From NCBI GenBank assembly GCA_944390935.1, contig CALXRU010000007.1:1-64000 (forward strand): a stretch of 64,000 bases of DNA, in the 5' to 3' direction. A program made the translations under genes and the position numbers. The stretch is from Acidaminococcaceae bacterium (GTDB lineage: Bacteria; Bacillota; Negativicutes; Acidaminococcales; Acidaminococcaceae). The notes below the pieces were generated by a model. The model did no database searches and was not told where the DNA came from. It worked only from the letters and a program-made list of their open reading frames with translations. This document shows, piece after piece, positions 1 through 8,454 of the stretch; the stretch's first letter is position 1; every line of letters begins with the position of its first letter.

Positions 1-119
1 TTTTCCGCAAGTGCTTCCAGCTGCCTGCGCCCGGCTTCGGTAAGGTCAGAATCAGTCCAGCCGCCTGTTAAATGCTGCGTATGGTGTGTTGCTTCTCCGT
101 GCCTCACAAGGATAATCAT
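1..119 (-). CDS. Histidine phosphatase family protein (N-terminal part only)
   Basis: Only the first 39 codons lie in the window; the gene runs off the left edge. The translation opens with MIILVRHGEA and continues with a GGWTDSDLTEAGRRQ stretch. These are the RHG phosphohistidine motif and the following conserved segment of the histidine phosphatase (phosphoglycerate-mutase-like) superfamily. The ATG lies 12 bases after the divIVA stop with AGGGCGG just upstream, so it is probably the last-read gene of the divIVA run. Members include phosphoglycerate mutases, broad phosphatases and alpha-ribazole phosphatase (CobC); the substrate cannot be decided from this fragment. Confidence 0.85.
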   Translation of the reverse strand, partial: MIILVRHGEATHHTQHLTGGWTDSDLTEAGRRQLEALAE

Positions 120-131
120 AATCGTTCCGCC

Positions 132-950
132 CTATTCTTCCGTATTTTTGTCAAAGCCTTTCAGCAGCTCAAGCTGCGATTCCAGCAGGTTTATCATGTG
201 CTGGCGGTGTACGTTGGCTTTTTTTACCTGGTCTTCAAACATATTTTTGGCAAGGCCTGCTTTGTTTTCGGCTTCAAAAATCATTTTGCGTGCGCGGTCA
301 TCTGCATCGCTGATGGTTTTCTGAGCCTGAACGCGGGATTTGTTAAGAGTTTCCACCGCTTCCTCGCGCGCCCTGTCCAGAATATTTTTGCAGGCTTCTT
401 CGCTTTTAACTTTCATCTGCGCTACTTCCACTTCGGCAGCTACGCGCATTTTGTTGACAAACTGCTGCGTGTCGCTTTTCAGTTTGTTCATTTCGGCTTC
501 GGTTTCATTGCGCAGCTTGCCTGCTTCCGCTTCGGCGTCGTTGCGTACTTTTTCGGCGTAAGTGTCGGCATCGGCGCGGGCCTGTGCGGCAGCTGCGTTG
601 GCTTCGTTTACAAGGCGGCCTGCTTCGTTCTGCGCCTCCTGCTTGATGCCTTCGCATTTGGCAGCAGTTTCGTCAAGCATAACCTGCGCTTTTTTCTCGC
701 TGGTCTTTTTAACTTCGTCCGCCGTTTCCTGCGCCACAACCAAAGTGTTCTGCATGGTTGCTTCCATCTGCTGGTAGTATTCCAGTTTCGCGCTGACGCG
801 CTCCACCGTTTCCTTCAGCTCAATGTTGTCCTGATACAGGCGTTCAAAATCCTTAACCACCTGCGCAAAAAATTTGTCAACTTCTTCGGTTTCGTATCCG
901 CGAAAGCCTTTGGTAAAAGTTTTGTTTTTCAAATCAAGAGGTGCAAACAT
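132..950 (-). CDS. divIVA: DivIVA family cell-division/polarity protein
   Basis: 272 aa protein. The first 60 residues (MFAPLDLKNKTFTKGFRGY, then EEVDKFFAQV) match the conserved lipid-binding DivIVA domain that senses curved membrane at septa and poles. The remainder is a long Ala/Glu/Lys-rich coiled coil, consistent with oligomerisation. I place the start at the ATG at 950, which has GGAGGAAAGAG directly upstream; an in-frame TTG at 965 would add five residues ahead of this ribosome site. It follows ylmH by about 15 bases in the classical sepF-ylmH-divIVA division cluster. The coiled-coil part is longer than in Bacillus DivIVA (about 165 aa), as is common in Negativicutes and actinobacteria. 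Confidence 0.92.
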   Translation of the reverse strand: MFAPLDLKNKTFTKGFRGYETEEVDKFFAQVVKDFERLYQDNIELKETVERVSAKLEYYQQMEATMQNTLVVAQETADEVKKTSEKKAQVMLDETAAKCEGIKQEAQNEAGRLVNEANAAAAQARADADTYAEKVRNDAEAEAGKLRNETEAEMNKLKSDTQQFVNKMRVAAEVEVAQMKVKSEEACKNILDRAREEAVETLNKSRVQAQKTISDADDRARKMIFEAENKAGLAKNMFEDQVKKANVHRQHMINLLESQLELLKGFDKNTEE

Positions 951-965
951 CTCTTTCCTCCACAA

Positions 966-1751
966 TTAAATATAGCGTTTCAGGGTTATGCTCATGCGCC
1001 CTTTTTTGGTCGTGCCGCGTATCTCGGCAACTTCCACGCGCCCACGACTGCGGAAGCTGATAACGTCGCCTTCGTTTACGCTTTGCGAAGGCTTTTTGGC
1101 TTCCTTCCAGTTTACGCGCACGTTAAGGCTTTTAATTTCATCCGCCATGCGCGAACGCGATACGCCGTAACCAGCCGCTGCAACGGCGTCAAGGCGTAAA
1201 TCCGCCACGGTGGCGTTGATGATTTTAACTTTTTCCTCGCGCTGGGCTAAATCCTCACGCGCAATTTCGTTAATAATTACCGGCGCGCTGCCGATTTGCG
1301 TCAGGTTGCTTTCAATGTAGTTGGCAAAGCTTTTATCGGCAACAAAATGCGCGCCCTCCGGCGTGATAACGATATCGCCCAGAATTTCGCGCTTGCAGCC
1401 CATGCCCATAAACGCACCCAGAACATCGCGGTGGCCGATGGTGTAAAAACGTTTGTCCCACTTAACTTCAAAGCAGCCGATTTCATAATCGGGCGTGCCC
1501 ATAAAGTTATCGTCGATAAACGCTGCCCTCACCCGCTCGGCGTTGTTGAAACCGCCGTCGGCTTCGATTTTCATGTTATCGTAGTTGGCGGCGATAATTT
1601 CCGCCACGTTGTAGCTGTGCGGGTCCAAAAAATCAGTAATGCGGTATTTGCGGCTTTTACGCGCGTTTTCGGCAATGTCCAGCAGCTTGGCCGCCAGCTC
1701 TTCATCGCCGCCCGCTTTAAAATAACGCAGTATTTTCTCTCTGTCTGCCAT
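966..1751 (-). CDS. ylmH: YlmH-type S4-domain RNA-binding protein
   Basis: 261 aa. The N-terminal two thirds match the YlmH family (motifs NAERVRAAF and HRDVLGAFMGMG). The C-terminal 75 residues are an S4 RNA-binding domain (GYGVSRSRMADEIKSLNVRVNW). YlmH homologues bind ribosomes or tRNA and act in rescue of stalled nascent chains, although the gene sits with division genes. The ATG at 1751 abuts the proC stop codon (TAA immediately followed by ATG), with AGGG upstream, so translation is probably coupled. DivIVA follows directly. The family assignment is firm; the cellular role is from knowledge of the family. Confidence 0.92.
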   Translation of the reverse strand: MADREKILRYFKAGGDEELAAKLLDIAENARKSRKYRITDFLDPHSYNVAEIIAANYDNMKIEADGGFNNAERVRAAFIDDNFMGTPDYEIGCFEVKWDKRFYTIGHRDVLGAFMGMGCKREILGDIVITPEGAHFVADKSFANYIESNLTQIGSAPVIINEIAREDLAQREEKVKIINATVADLRLDAVAAAGYGVSRSRMADEIKSLNVRVNWKEAKKPSQSVNEGDVISFRSRGRVEVAEIRGTTKKGRMSITLKRYI

Positions 1752-2579
1752 TTATTTACCCTGCAATTCTGCGCTGCGTTCAAGCACCGCCATTACTGCT
1801 TCGTACATGGCTGCGCGCACGCCGCGGTTTTCCAGCGCGTAAATACCGGCAATCGTTGTGCCGCCGGGGCTTGTTACCTGGTCGCGCAGCACTGCCGGGT
1901 GCAGCCCAGTTTCCAGCACCATTTTGCCGCTGCCGGCAAAGGTCTGCGCCGCAAGTTTAATCGCCATAGCGCGCGGCAGGCCTGCTTTTACAGCGGCATC
2001 CGCCAATGCGTCAATCATCATAAACACATATCCAGGCCCGCAGCCGCTGATTGCCGTAATGGCTTCAATAGCGCTTTCGCTGATAATTTCAATTTCGCCG
2101 CAGCTGCCAAAAATTGCTTTGGCTGCTTCCAGCATATCTTCGCTGACGTTTGCGTCCGGCGCGATTGCCGTCATGCCTGCACCTACTGCCAGCGGTGTGT
2201 TGGGCATTACGCGGATAACCGCATGTCCCGGCACCAAAGCGTGCAGCTTTTCAAGATTTACGCTGCCCATAATGGAAAGCACCGTCGCCGTTTGCGGAAT
2301 GGCAGCGGCGACTTCTTTGGTAATAGCGGCATCCGCAACCTGCGGCTTAACTGCCAGAATTACAAAGCCTGCCGTTTTAACAGCTTCCACATTATCGCTG
2401 ACGGTATTGACTTTATATGTTTCTTCCAAATATTCACGGCGTGCAGCCGAAGGGTCGCTGACGGTAATCAGCGCAGGTTCGGCAATATCAGCATGCAGCA
2501 TGCCTTTTAAAATGGCTTCCGCCATCATGCCGCCGCCGATAAAAGCAATGCGCCCCGTTTTAGCAGTTATTTTTTCCAA
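1752..2579 (-). CDS. proC: Pyrroline-5-carboxylate reductase
   Basis: 275 aa, the usual length for ProC, which reduces 1-pyrroline-5-carboxylate to L-proline with NAD(P)H. An N-terminal Rossmann motif (IAFIGGGMMAEAILKG) and the C-terminal family signature (LRDQVTSPGGTTIAGIYALE, about residues 220-240) are visible. It starts with TTG at 2579, preceded by GAGGTGG, inside the last codons of sepF; the two genes overlap by 13 bases. The position between sepF and ylmH is occupied in many Firmicutes by yggT, which is absent here. Proline synthesis is thus tied translationally to a division-gene cluster. Confidence 0.95.
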   Translation of the reverse strand: MEKITAKTGRIAFIGGGMMAEAILKGMLHADIAEPALITVSDPSAARREYLEETYKVNTVSDNVEAVKTAGFVILAVKPQVADAAITKEVAAAIPQTATVLSIMGSVNLEKLHALVPGHAVIRVMPNTPLAVGAGMTAIAPDANVSEDMLEAAKAIFGSCGEIEIISESAIEAITAISGCGPGYVFMMIDALADAAVKAGLPRAMAIKLAAQTFAGSGKMVLETGLHPAVLRDQVTSPGGTTIAGIYALENRGVRAAMYEAVMAVLERSAELQGK

Positions 2580-3097
2580 GGCTGGCCACCTCTTTCGTCA
2601 TAAATGTTGTCGTCGGCGTTGATATCCACGTTTTTAGGCGCGCATACCAGAATGTTATGGCCGATTTTTTTCATGCTGCCGCCAAGCGCATAAACCACGC
2701 CGCTGATAAAGTCGGTCATGCGTTTCATAACAACCTTGTCGGTAGCTTCAAAATTAACAACAACCGGCTGGCTGCCGTTCAGGTAATCGGCAATCTTCTG
2801 CGAATCGTCAAAAGATACGGGCTCCAGCACAACAACTTTAACCTGTTTCTGCGCCATCGGGATGGAGATGGTTTTGGAAGCAGGCTTCGGCGCTGCTGCC
2901 GGTTTTTGTTTAAACAGCGGTTTGCGTTCCGGTTCAGGCTGTTTTACCGGCGCAGCAGGTTTTTCCGCTGCCGGTTTGCGGCTGAAGAAACTTTTTTTAG
3001 GCTTTTCTTCCAGCTCCTCGTTTACGGATTCTTCGATTAATTCTTCTTCTTCCTCGTATAAACCAAGCGCTTCGGAAATTTTGTCTAAAAACTTCAT
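2567..3097 (-). CDS. sepF: SepF cell division protein
   Basis: 176 aa. The N-terminus MKFLDKISEALGLYEEEEEL is an amphipathic membrane-targeting helix followed by an acidic stretch. Residues about 35-85 are a low-complexity Lys/Pro/Ala linker. The C-terminal 90 residues (VVVLEPVSFDDSQKIADYL, then VVNFEATD) are the SepF FtsZ-binding domain. SepF anchors FtsZ to the membrane and organises the septum. I chose the ATG at 3097 because GAGGTGA lies nine bases upstream; the in-frame GTG at 3109 falls inside that ribosome site. It is preceded by yggS and overlaps proC. Confidence 0.93.
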   Translation of the reverse strand: MKFLDKISEALGLYEEEEELIEESVNEELEEKPKKSFFSRKPAAEKPAAPVKQPEPERKPLFKQKPAAAPKPASKTISIPMAQKQVKVVVLEPVSFDDSQKIADYLNGSQPVVVNFEATDKVVMKRMTDFISGVVYALGGSMKKIGHNILVCAPKNVDINADDNIYDERGGQPWKK

Positions 3098-3115
3098 AAA
3101 ATTTATCACCTCAAG

Positions 3116-3814
3116 TTAAAATTTTAAACTGTAATCACGCTGCCCGAAAAGCGCCGTGCCGATACGCACCATATTGGCGCCTTCTTCAATGGCAACTTCG
3201 TAATCGTGTGTCATGCCCATCGAAAGCGTATCAATGTCGGGTCGCTGCTGTTTCAGCTCACAAAACAGCTTGTAGCCACCGGCAAATACCCAGCGTATGT
3301 CGTCATGGTTATCCGCCACAGGCGCGATGACCATTAAACCGCACACATGCAGGTTTTTAAAGCTGTCCAGCTGCGGCAGGATTGCTGCGTAATCTTCGGG
3401 GCTGAAGCCGGTTTTCTGTTCCTCGCGGGCGATATTGATTTGAAGCAAAACCTCCTGCACCTTGCCCGCTTTGGCGGCTTCTTCGTCCAGCTTCTGCATT
3501 AAATGCAGGCTGTCCGCCGATTCAATCATATCAAAAATGGCAACTGCCTGTTTGGCTTTGTTGGTCTGCAAATGGCCGATTAAATGCCACCTGCCCACTG
3601 CGCCTAGCATTTCGCGTTTGGCTTTGGCTTCCTGCACACGGTTTTCGCCGATGGTGGTTACGCCAAGGCTTAACGCTTCGGTAATAACTTCCGCCGGGTG
3701 GTTTTTGGTTACCGCCACCAGCGTTACGGCGCTGCCGGTAATTTTTTCTTCGCTGCGCCTTGCCAGCGCGGCATCTATTTTGGCTTGTACATTCTTTAAA
3801 TTTTCCTGTAACAA
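3116..3814 (-). CDS. yggS: YggS/PLPBP family pyridoxal-phosphate homeostasis protein
   Basis: 232 aa, matching the YggS (PROSC/PLPBP) single-domain alanine-racemase-like fold. The PLP-binding lysine lies in the motif VTLVAVTKNHPAEVI (about residue 36), and the GENRVQEA, WHLIGHLQTNK and SMGMTHDYEVAI motifs are all present. The protein binds PLP and influences vitamin B6 and amino-acid balance; it has no known enzymatic activity. The start is TTG at 3814, supported by AGGGGG eight to ten bases upstream. The gene lies between pgeF (43-base gap) and sepF (18-base gap), the usual yggS-sepF neighbourhood of Firmicutes. Confidence 0.93.
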   Translation of the reverse strand: MLQENLKNVQAKIDAALARRSEEKITGSAVTLVAVTKNHPAEVITEALSLGVTTIGENRVQEAKAKREMLGAVGRWHLIGHLQTNKAKQAVAIFDMIESADSLHLMQKLDEEAAKAGKVQEVLLQINIAREEQKTGFSPEDYAAILPQLDSFKNLHVCGLMVIAPVADNHDDIRWVFAGGYKLFCELKQQRPDIDTLSMGMTHDYEVAIEEGANMVRIGTALFGQRDYSLKF

Positions 3815-3857
3815 TATAAAGACCCCCTAAAGGTTTTATATTCGCCGTTAATATAAT

Positions 3858-4670
3858 TTATCCTTTTTGGCGTTTCCAAATAGTTACGCCCATGCGTCCG
3901 GTTTTGCCGCCCTCGGCGCGATAGGAGAAAAACAGCTCCTTGTTGCATTCCGTGCAGATTCCGGCGCGGTAAATATGCTGAGGCAGCACGCCCGCTTCCA
4001 GCAGCGACTGCCTGTTCCATTCGGGTAAATCCGCCATGTATTTACCATTGCCTTTGGGCTTAAAACACTGCGCGTGTTTTTTACCGGCATTGTACACGGT
4101 ATCGTCCACCTCATAACAGCAGCTGCCGATGCAGGGACCGATGCCCGCAATAATATCCTGCGGCTTTGCGCCGAAAGCTTCCTGCATTTTCTGCACCGTT
4201 TTCTGCGCGATATCTGCAACAGTGCCGCGCCAGCCCGCATGTGCAAGGCCGATGCAGCCCGTAACGGGGTCAGCAAAAATTACCGGCACGCAGTCCGCAA
4301 AAAATAACAGCAGCGGTACATCAGGCAGGTTTGTTACCAGCGCGTCCGTGCCCTTAACGGCATCGGCGTAAGCCAGTGCGCCCTTGCCTACAGCTGCTTC
4401 GTCAACAACGGCAACAACGTCGCCATGCACCTGTTCGCAGCAGGTAAATTTATTAGCAGCAACGCCCAAAGCAGCGGCGTATTTCCGGCGGTTGCTTAAA
4501 ACCTTATCGGCATCGTCGCCGACGTGCAAAGCAAGGTTAAACCAGCCCGGCACAAGGCTGCTTTCGCCATGCAGGCGGCAGCTGAAAGCGTTGCCGAAAC
4601 CTGCCTGCGTAAAAGCACTAAAGCTGCCGAACCATAAGTTATTTTTATTTTGCAGTGTAAATCCGTCCAT
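3858..4670 (-). CDS. pgeF: PgeF/YfiH-type multicopper polyphenol oxidase-fold protein
   Basis: 270 aa. Conserved CNF1/YfiH (DUF152) motifs are visible: CCEQVHGD, FADCVPV, GLAHAGWRGT and GPCIGSCCYEV, which supply the Cys/His metal-binding and catalytic residues. Members act as purine nucleoside phosphorylase/adenosine deaminase-type enzymes or as peptidoglycan-editing factor PgeF. The start is placed at the ATG at 4670, with GGAGATTAAG immediately upstream and one base between the stop of the upstream radical SAM gene and this ATG. An upstream in-frame start at 4709 would overlap that gene. A location upstream of yggS-sepF is common in Firmicutes. Confidence 0.9.
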   Translation of the reverse strand: MDGFTLQNKNNLWFGSFSAFTQAGFGNAFSCRLHGESSLVPGWFNLALHVGDDADKVLSNRRKYAAALGVAANKFTCCEQVHGDVVAVVDEAAVGKGALAYADAVKGTDALVTNLPDVPLLLFFADCVPVIFADPVTGCIGLAHAGWRGTVADIAQKTVQKMQEAFGAKPQDIIAGIGPCIGSCCYEVDDTVYNAGKKHAQCFKPKGNGKYMADLPEWNRQSLLEAGVLPQHIYRAGICTECNKELFFSYRAEGGKTGRMGVTIWKRQKG

Positions 4671-4671
4671 C

Positions 4672-6399
4672 TTAATCTCCACATACGCCGCAGCGCTTGC
4701 AGCCGTCAAAACACATCGGCGTAAAACGCTGCGCTTTGGCGTTCTCCCATTCTCTAATTAAATAGGCTTCCTTAAAGCCCATGTCAAGGTGCTTCCACGG
4801 CAGCGGCGCACCCGGTTCATATTCGGCTTCCGCCAGATCTTCTATATCAATGCGGTCATTTTTTAAAGCCTGTTTTAAGGTAATGCCTTCCTCAAACGCC
4901 TGCAATAAATAGCGGCCGGTGTTTCTGTCACCGCGCGCCAGTGCCGCCTGCAAAACAGTTTCTTTTAAAGATTCCGTCAGCAGCTTGATGTGTTTTGCTT
5001 TGCGGAAAGCGTCCTCCAGCATTTTAAAGCGCTTTTTAAGCACTTTGGTACTGCACAGCGGCGACCACTGAAACGGCGTAAACGGCTTCGGCACAAAGGC
5101 ATTGACGGAAATTATCAGTTCGCCCTTGTTGCCCACTTCGTCCATCTTTTGGCGGATGCGCTGCACCATTTCAATCATTTCGGCAATATCGGCGTCATCC
5201 TCCTGCGGCAGGCCTATCATGTAATACAGCTTTACGTTTTTCATGCCGCTGGCCGCCGCAAGCGTTACCGCTTTATAAATATCATCTTCGGTAATGCCCT
5301 TGTTTATAGTGTTACGCATTTTTACGCTGCCGGCTTCCGGGGCAACGGTCATCGTCTGCTGCCCGCTTTGCGCCAGCGCCTGCGCTAAAAGCTCGTCCAA
5401 AGTATCTGCCCGCAGGGATGCACAGGTAAACGGCACTTTGTTTTCAATCAGCGCCGAGGTCAGCTCGTGTATCTGCGGGTAATCGGACACCGCCGCGCCC
5501 ATTAAACCAACCTTGGCGGAAACTGCCGGGCGGTTCAGGATTTTTTGCAGCAGCAAGTCATAATTGCGTGCGCGCGGTTTGCGGAAGCAGTAGCCCGCCA
5601 TGCAGAAACGGCAATGCCTGCCGCAACCGCGTGCCACTTCGGCGATAAACATATTCTGAAACTCCGTTTCCGAAGTCAATATCGCCGATGTATTAGGGTA
5701 TTTATCCAAATCACGCACCCAACGTCGTTTTACAGCTGCCGGTACGCGTGTGTCATGCTCCATGCCGTAAAAATTGCCGTCGGCATCGTACTGCGGCGTA
5801 TAAAAGCGCGGCACATACAAGCCTTCAATCTGCGCCAGGCGCACAAGCATTGCTTCTTTACTTAAACCTTCCGCCTTGGCGGCATAAACGGTATCCAGCA
5901 AATCGTTAATAACTTCTTCGCCTTCGCCGATAACAAAAACATCGGCTACTTCAGCCAGCGGTTCCGGGTTAAAGGTTGCGCACGGCCCGCCGATAACCAC
6001 CAGCGGCTCTTTATCATTGCGGTCAGCGGCGCGCAGCTTGATGTTGCTCATTTGCAGCATCGTTAAAAGATTGGCGTAATCCATTTCAAAGGACATCATT
6101 ACGCCGATAACTTCAAATTCATTCAGCTGGCGCTGCGTTTCCATGCTCATCAGCGGCGTGCGCGTACGTTCATATTCTGCCAGCGTTTTGTTATCCGGCA
6201 GGAAGAAGCGCTCACAGGCCGTATCGCCGCGCGCGTTGATAATTTGATATAAAATGTGCATGCCAAGGTTGGACATGCCCACTTTATAGCTGTTGGGGTA
6301 CACAAAGGCAAAGGCGCGCCTTGCCCCCCGTGCAAAGCACTGCGCGCCTGTTTCTTTTGCCAGCGTTTCTAAAATTTTATTCTTTAATTCCCAAGTCAA
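4672..6399 (-). CDS. B12-binding-type radical SAM protein (TIGR03960-like)
   Basis: 575 aa. An N-terminal region with a cobalamin-binding-like Rossmann fold (VYPNSYKVGMSNLGM through VVIGGPCATFNPEP) is followed by a radical SAM core whose cluster motif ARGCGRHCRFCMAG (CxxxCxxC) sits near residue 260. The C-terminus carries another cysteine group, CFDGCKRCGVC. This architecture matches the uncharacterised radical SAM family TIGR03960. Many genomes pair it with a DUF2344 protein, which is not adjacent here. The start is TTG at 6399 with GAGG upstream. It lies 12 bases after the polyphosphate kinase gene and one base before pgeF, so it is part of the long minus-strand run. The substrate is unknown; a role in RNA or protein modification is a guess. 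Confidence 0.85.
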   Translation of the reverse strand: MTWELKNKILETLAKETGAQCFARGARRAFAFVYPNSYKVGMSNLGMHILYQIINARGDTACERFFLPDNKTLAEYERTRTPLMSMETQRQLNEFEVIGVMMSFEMDYANLLTMLQMSNIKLRAADRNDKEPLVVIGGPCATFNPEPLAEVADVFVIGEGEEVINDLLDTVYAAKAEGLSKEAMLVRLAQIEGLYVPRFYTPQYDADGNFYGMEHDTRVPAAVKRRWVRDLDKYPNTSAILTSETEFQNMFIAEVARGCGRHCRFCMAGYCFRKPRARNYDLLLQKILNRPAVSAKVGLMGAAVSDYPQIHELTSALIENKVPFTCASLRADTLDELLAQALAQSGQQTMTVAPEAGSVKMRNTINKGITEDDIYKAVTLAAASGMKNVKLYYMIGLPQEDDADIAEMIEMVQRIRQKMDEVGNKGELIISVNAFVPKPFTPFQWSPLCSTKVLKKRFKMLEDAFRKAKHIKLLTESLKETVLQAALARGDRNTGRYLLQAFEEGITLKQALKNDRIDIEDLAEAEYEPGAPLPWKHLDMGFKEAYLIREWENAKAQRFTPMCFDGCKRCGVCGD

Positions 6400-6411
6400 A
6401 CGTAAAACCTC

Positions 6412-7893
6412 TTATTTTATAGCTTTTTCAATGGCGTCGATAACGGTTTTCAAAACCTTGATTCTGGCGTAGTATTTGGAATTGCCCTCAACCACAGTCC
6501 ACGGCGCATAGTCCGTGCTAGTGCGGATAAGCATTTCGTTAACAGCCGCTTCGTAGGCATCCCATTTATCGCGGTTGCGCCAGTCTTCTTCGGTAATTTT
6601 CCATTCTTTTTCAGGGTCGTTTTCACGCTCTTTAAAGCGTTTGTACTGTTCGTCCTTATCAATTTGCAGCCAGAACTTGCACACAATCGTGCCGTGTTCC
6701 GCCCATTGCGCTTCCGTTTCGTTAATCTCGCCGTAAGCGCGCTGCCATTCGGCATCAGTAGCAAAATGCTCAATGCGTTCCACCATTACGCGGCCGTACC
6801 AGGTGCGGTCAAAAATGGCAATTTCACCGGCACGCGGCATTTTAATCCAAAAACGCCACATGTAGTGGAACTGTTTTTCAACCGGATTCGGCGCTGCATA
6901 GGGGTTAACGGCGTAGCCAAGCGGGTCAAGCGACCTTGCAAGGCGTTTAATCGCGCCGCCCTTACCGCCTGCGTCCCAGCCTTCAAAGGCGACTATCAAA
7001 GAACGCTGCGCTTCGTACAAATCCAATTGCAGCTGTTTTAATTTTTCGCGGCATTTGGCAAATTCAGCTTTATATTCCTCTTTGGTCAGCGATTTTGTAA
7101 GGTCAACTTTTTCCAGCACATTGTTCAGCGCTACATGGCGCGGCGGCAAAATAATGTTGCGGTGCTGCGCCCTGATTTCTGCCGCTGCCAGCGCGTTCTG
7201 CAAGGTTTTAACAATGCTTTCCACAATCTGCACGGTGGCAAAGCGTTCATCGTCACCGGCAATTAAATGCCACGGCGCGTTTTCAGTATCCGTTTCGGCA
7301 AACATTTCTTCGTAAGCGTTGATGAATTTATCGTAATCAGCATCGTCGTGTTCCTCAACGTCCAGCTTCTTCCAGTTTTTGCCGTAGATTTTGTTCAGCT
7401 TCTCCATGTTTTCCTTCTGCTGTTTTTTGGAAACATGCACAAAGAATTTTAAGATTACGTAACCGTCGTCGGTAAGCTGTTTTTCAAACGCGCGGATATG
7501 TGAATAAGACGTATTCAGCCAGTGCCCTACCTGGCTTTTGTCGGCAACGACATGTTCGTTTTTCAAAAAGTACCAGCTGCGGTGGTAAACGGCGATGTTG
7601 CCATAGGACGGCAGCTGTTTCCAGAAGCTGGTAAAAAACGGCTGCTTACGCTGTTCTTCCGTCATTTTGGACGCAGAGAAAACCTTGAAACCGCGGGAGT
7701 CCATTTTCTGCATCATCTCGTTGATGATATCCGTGCGCATGGCTCCGCGCCAGCCTTCAACCAGAATGATGACCGGTATTTTCGCTTCACGGCATTCGCG
7801 CTGCAATTTGCCCAGCAAATCGCCGTACCGGTCCATTTTTTTGTCGTACTCGTCCTTTTTTAATTTTTGCTTCAAATCAATTTTTTCCAGCAT
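6412..7893 (-). CDS. pap: Two-domain PPK2 polyphosphate:AMP phosphotransferase
   Basis: 493 aa with two tandem PPK2 domains of about 230 residues each, the arrangement of class II polyphosphate:AMP phosphotransferases, which make ADP from AMP using polyphosphate. The C-terminal copy has an intact Walker A (VAFEGWDAGGKGGAIKRLAR) and a lid/Walker B segment (FDRTWYGRVMVERIE). The N-terminal copy has a degenerate loop (VEGWRGAMRTDIINEM) lacking the lysine-containing GKG. Such loss in one domain is typical of the family. The ATG at 7893 has AGAGGCG upstream. Its neighbours are a membrane-anchored unknown upstream and a radical SAM gene downstream. The gene name is by architecture; a nucleoside diphosphate product cannot be excluded. 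Confidence 0.88.
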   Translation of the reverse strand: MLEKIDLKQKLKKDEYDKKMDRYGDLLGKLQRECREAKIPVIILVEGWRGAMRTDIINEMMQKMDSRGFKVFSASKMTEEQRKQPFFTSFWKQLPSYGNIAVYHRSWYFLKNEHVVADKSQVGHWLNTSYSHIRAFEKQLTDDGYVILKFFVHVSKKQQKENMEKLNKIYGKNWKKLDVEEHDDADYDKFINAYEEMFAETDTENAPWHLIAGDDERFATVQIVESIVKTLQNALAAAEIRAQHRNIILPPRHVALNNVLEKVDLTKSLTKEEYKAEFAKCREKLKQLQLDLYEAQRSLIVAFEGWDAGGKGGAIKRLARSLDPLGYAVNPYAAPNPVEKQFHYMWRFWIKMPRAGEIAIFDRTWYGRVMVERIEHFATDAEWQRAYGEINETEAQWAEHGTIVCKFWLQIDKDEQYKRFKERENDPEKEWKITEEDWRNRDKWDAYEAAVNEMLIRTSTDYAPWTVVEGNSKYYARIKVLKTVIDAIEKAIK

Positions 7894-7925
7894 AGTATCG
7901 CCTCTATTCAGTTTTATATAAATGC

Positions 7926-8441
7926 TTAATACGGGTCGGTATAAGGCTTTAAGGCACGAGGCTTATCAAGTATCTGCGCCATTACAAAACCGTCCAGCAC
8001 GCGGCGGCGGGTCATGCGCCCGTCAAACAGCGGCTTTTGGGGTTTGGCGGCAGGCATGGCAGCCACAGGTTTAAACGCTGCCTGCGCCGGCTGCGGCACA
8101 AACACCGGTTCCTTGTAAACAGGGAATGTTTTCTGCTCTTTAGGTTGTTCGTGGTAAACCCTGCCCTGCTGTTTTGCTTTTTTATCTTCGGGAAATTCCA
8201 CATACCATGGGATTTTTTCTTCCTGCTTTTTGGGCTGGGCAGCTTCCTCATACACTTTGCCGTTTTTGCGCTCTGCCTTAATTTCGGGCTGGGGCTCTGC
8301 TTCCTGCGGCTGCTCAATATCCGGCAGCGGCGGAAAATGCCCGCGTTCTTTTTTGCGCTTGCGGCGCGACGATTTATCAATGACAATCGTCAGAATGAAT
8401 ATCAGTAAAGGGAATAAGCCCTTTAAATCTTCAAAATCCAT
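7926..8441 (-). CDS. Unknown protein with one N-terminal membrane segment and a basic Pro/Lys/Gln-rich tail
   Basis: 171 aa, not recognised. Residues about 8-24 (LKGLFPLLIFILTIVID) form one hydrophobic segment, followed at once by a strongly basic stretch (SSRRKRKKERGH). The rest is low-complexity, rich in Pro, Lys, Gln and Glu, and looks disordered. The final 30 residues (MTRRRVLDGFVMAQILDKPRALKPYTDPY) are more ordered. By the positive-inside rule the tail is probably cytoplasmic. The ATG at 8441 has GAGGGATAACT upstream. It follows floA by 13 bases and precedes the PPK2 gene by 32, so it is very likely co-expressed with nfeD-floA. A role in flotillin microdomains is suggested only by position. 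Confidence 0.8.
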   Translation of the reverse strand: MDFEDLKGLFPLLIFILTIVIDKSSRRKRKKERGHFPPLPDIEQPQEAEPQPEIKAERKNGKVYEEAAQPKKQEEKIPWYVEFPEDKKAKQQGRVYHEQPKEQKTFPVYKEPVFVPQPAQAAFKPVAAMPAAKPQKPLFDGRMTRRRVLDGFVMAQILDKPRALKPYTDPY

Positions 8442-8454
8442 AGTTATCCCTCAT

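Noticed and set aside
1-119. The truncated histidine phosphatase as the missing CobC of the B12 pathway
   Set aside because: Only 39 residues are visible, it is 10 kb from the B12 operon in a division-gene run, and the superfamily is too broad.
1296-2510. A 404-codon plus-strand frame opposite ylmH and proC
   Set aside because: Antisense to two well-supported genes, low-complexity composition, no ribosome site.
6412-7893. The degenerate Walker A in the first PPK2 domain as a sign of a decaying gene
   Set aside because: Two-domain PPK2 enzymes normally keep only one catalytic copy; the frame is intact and full length.
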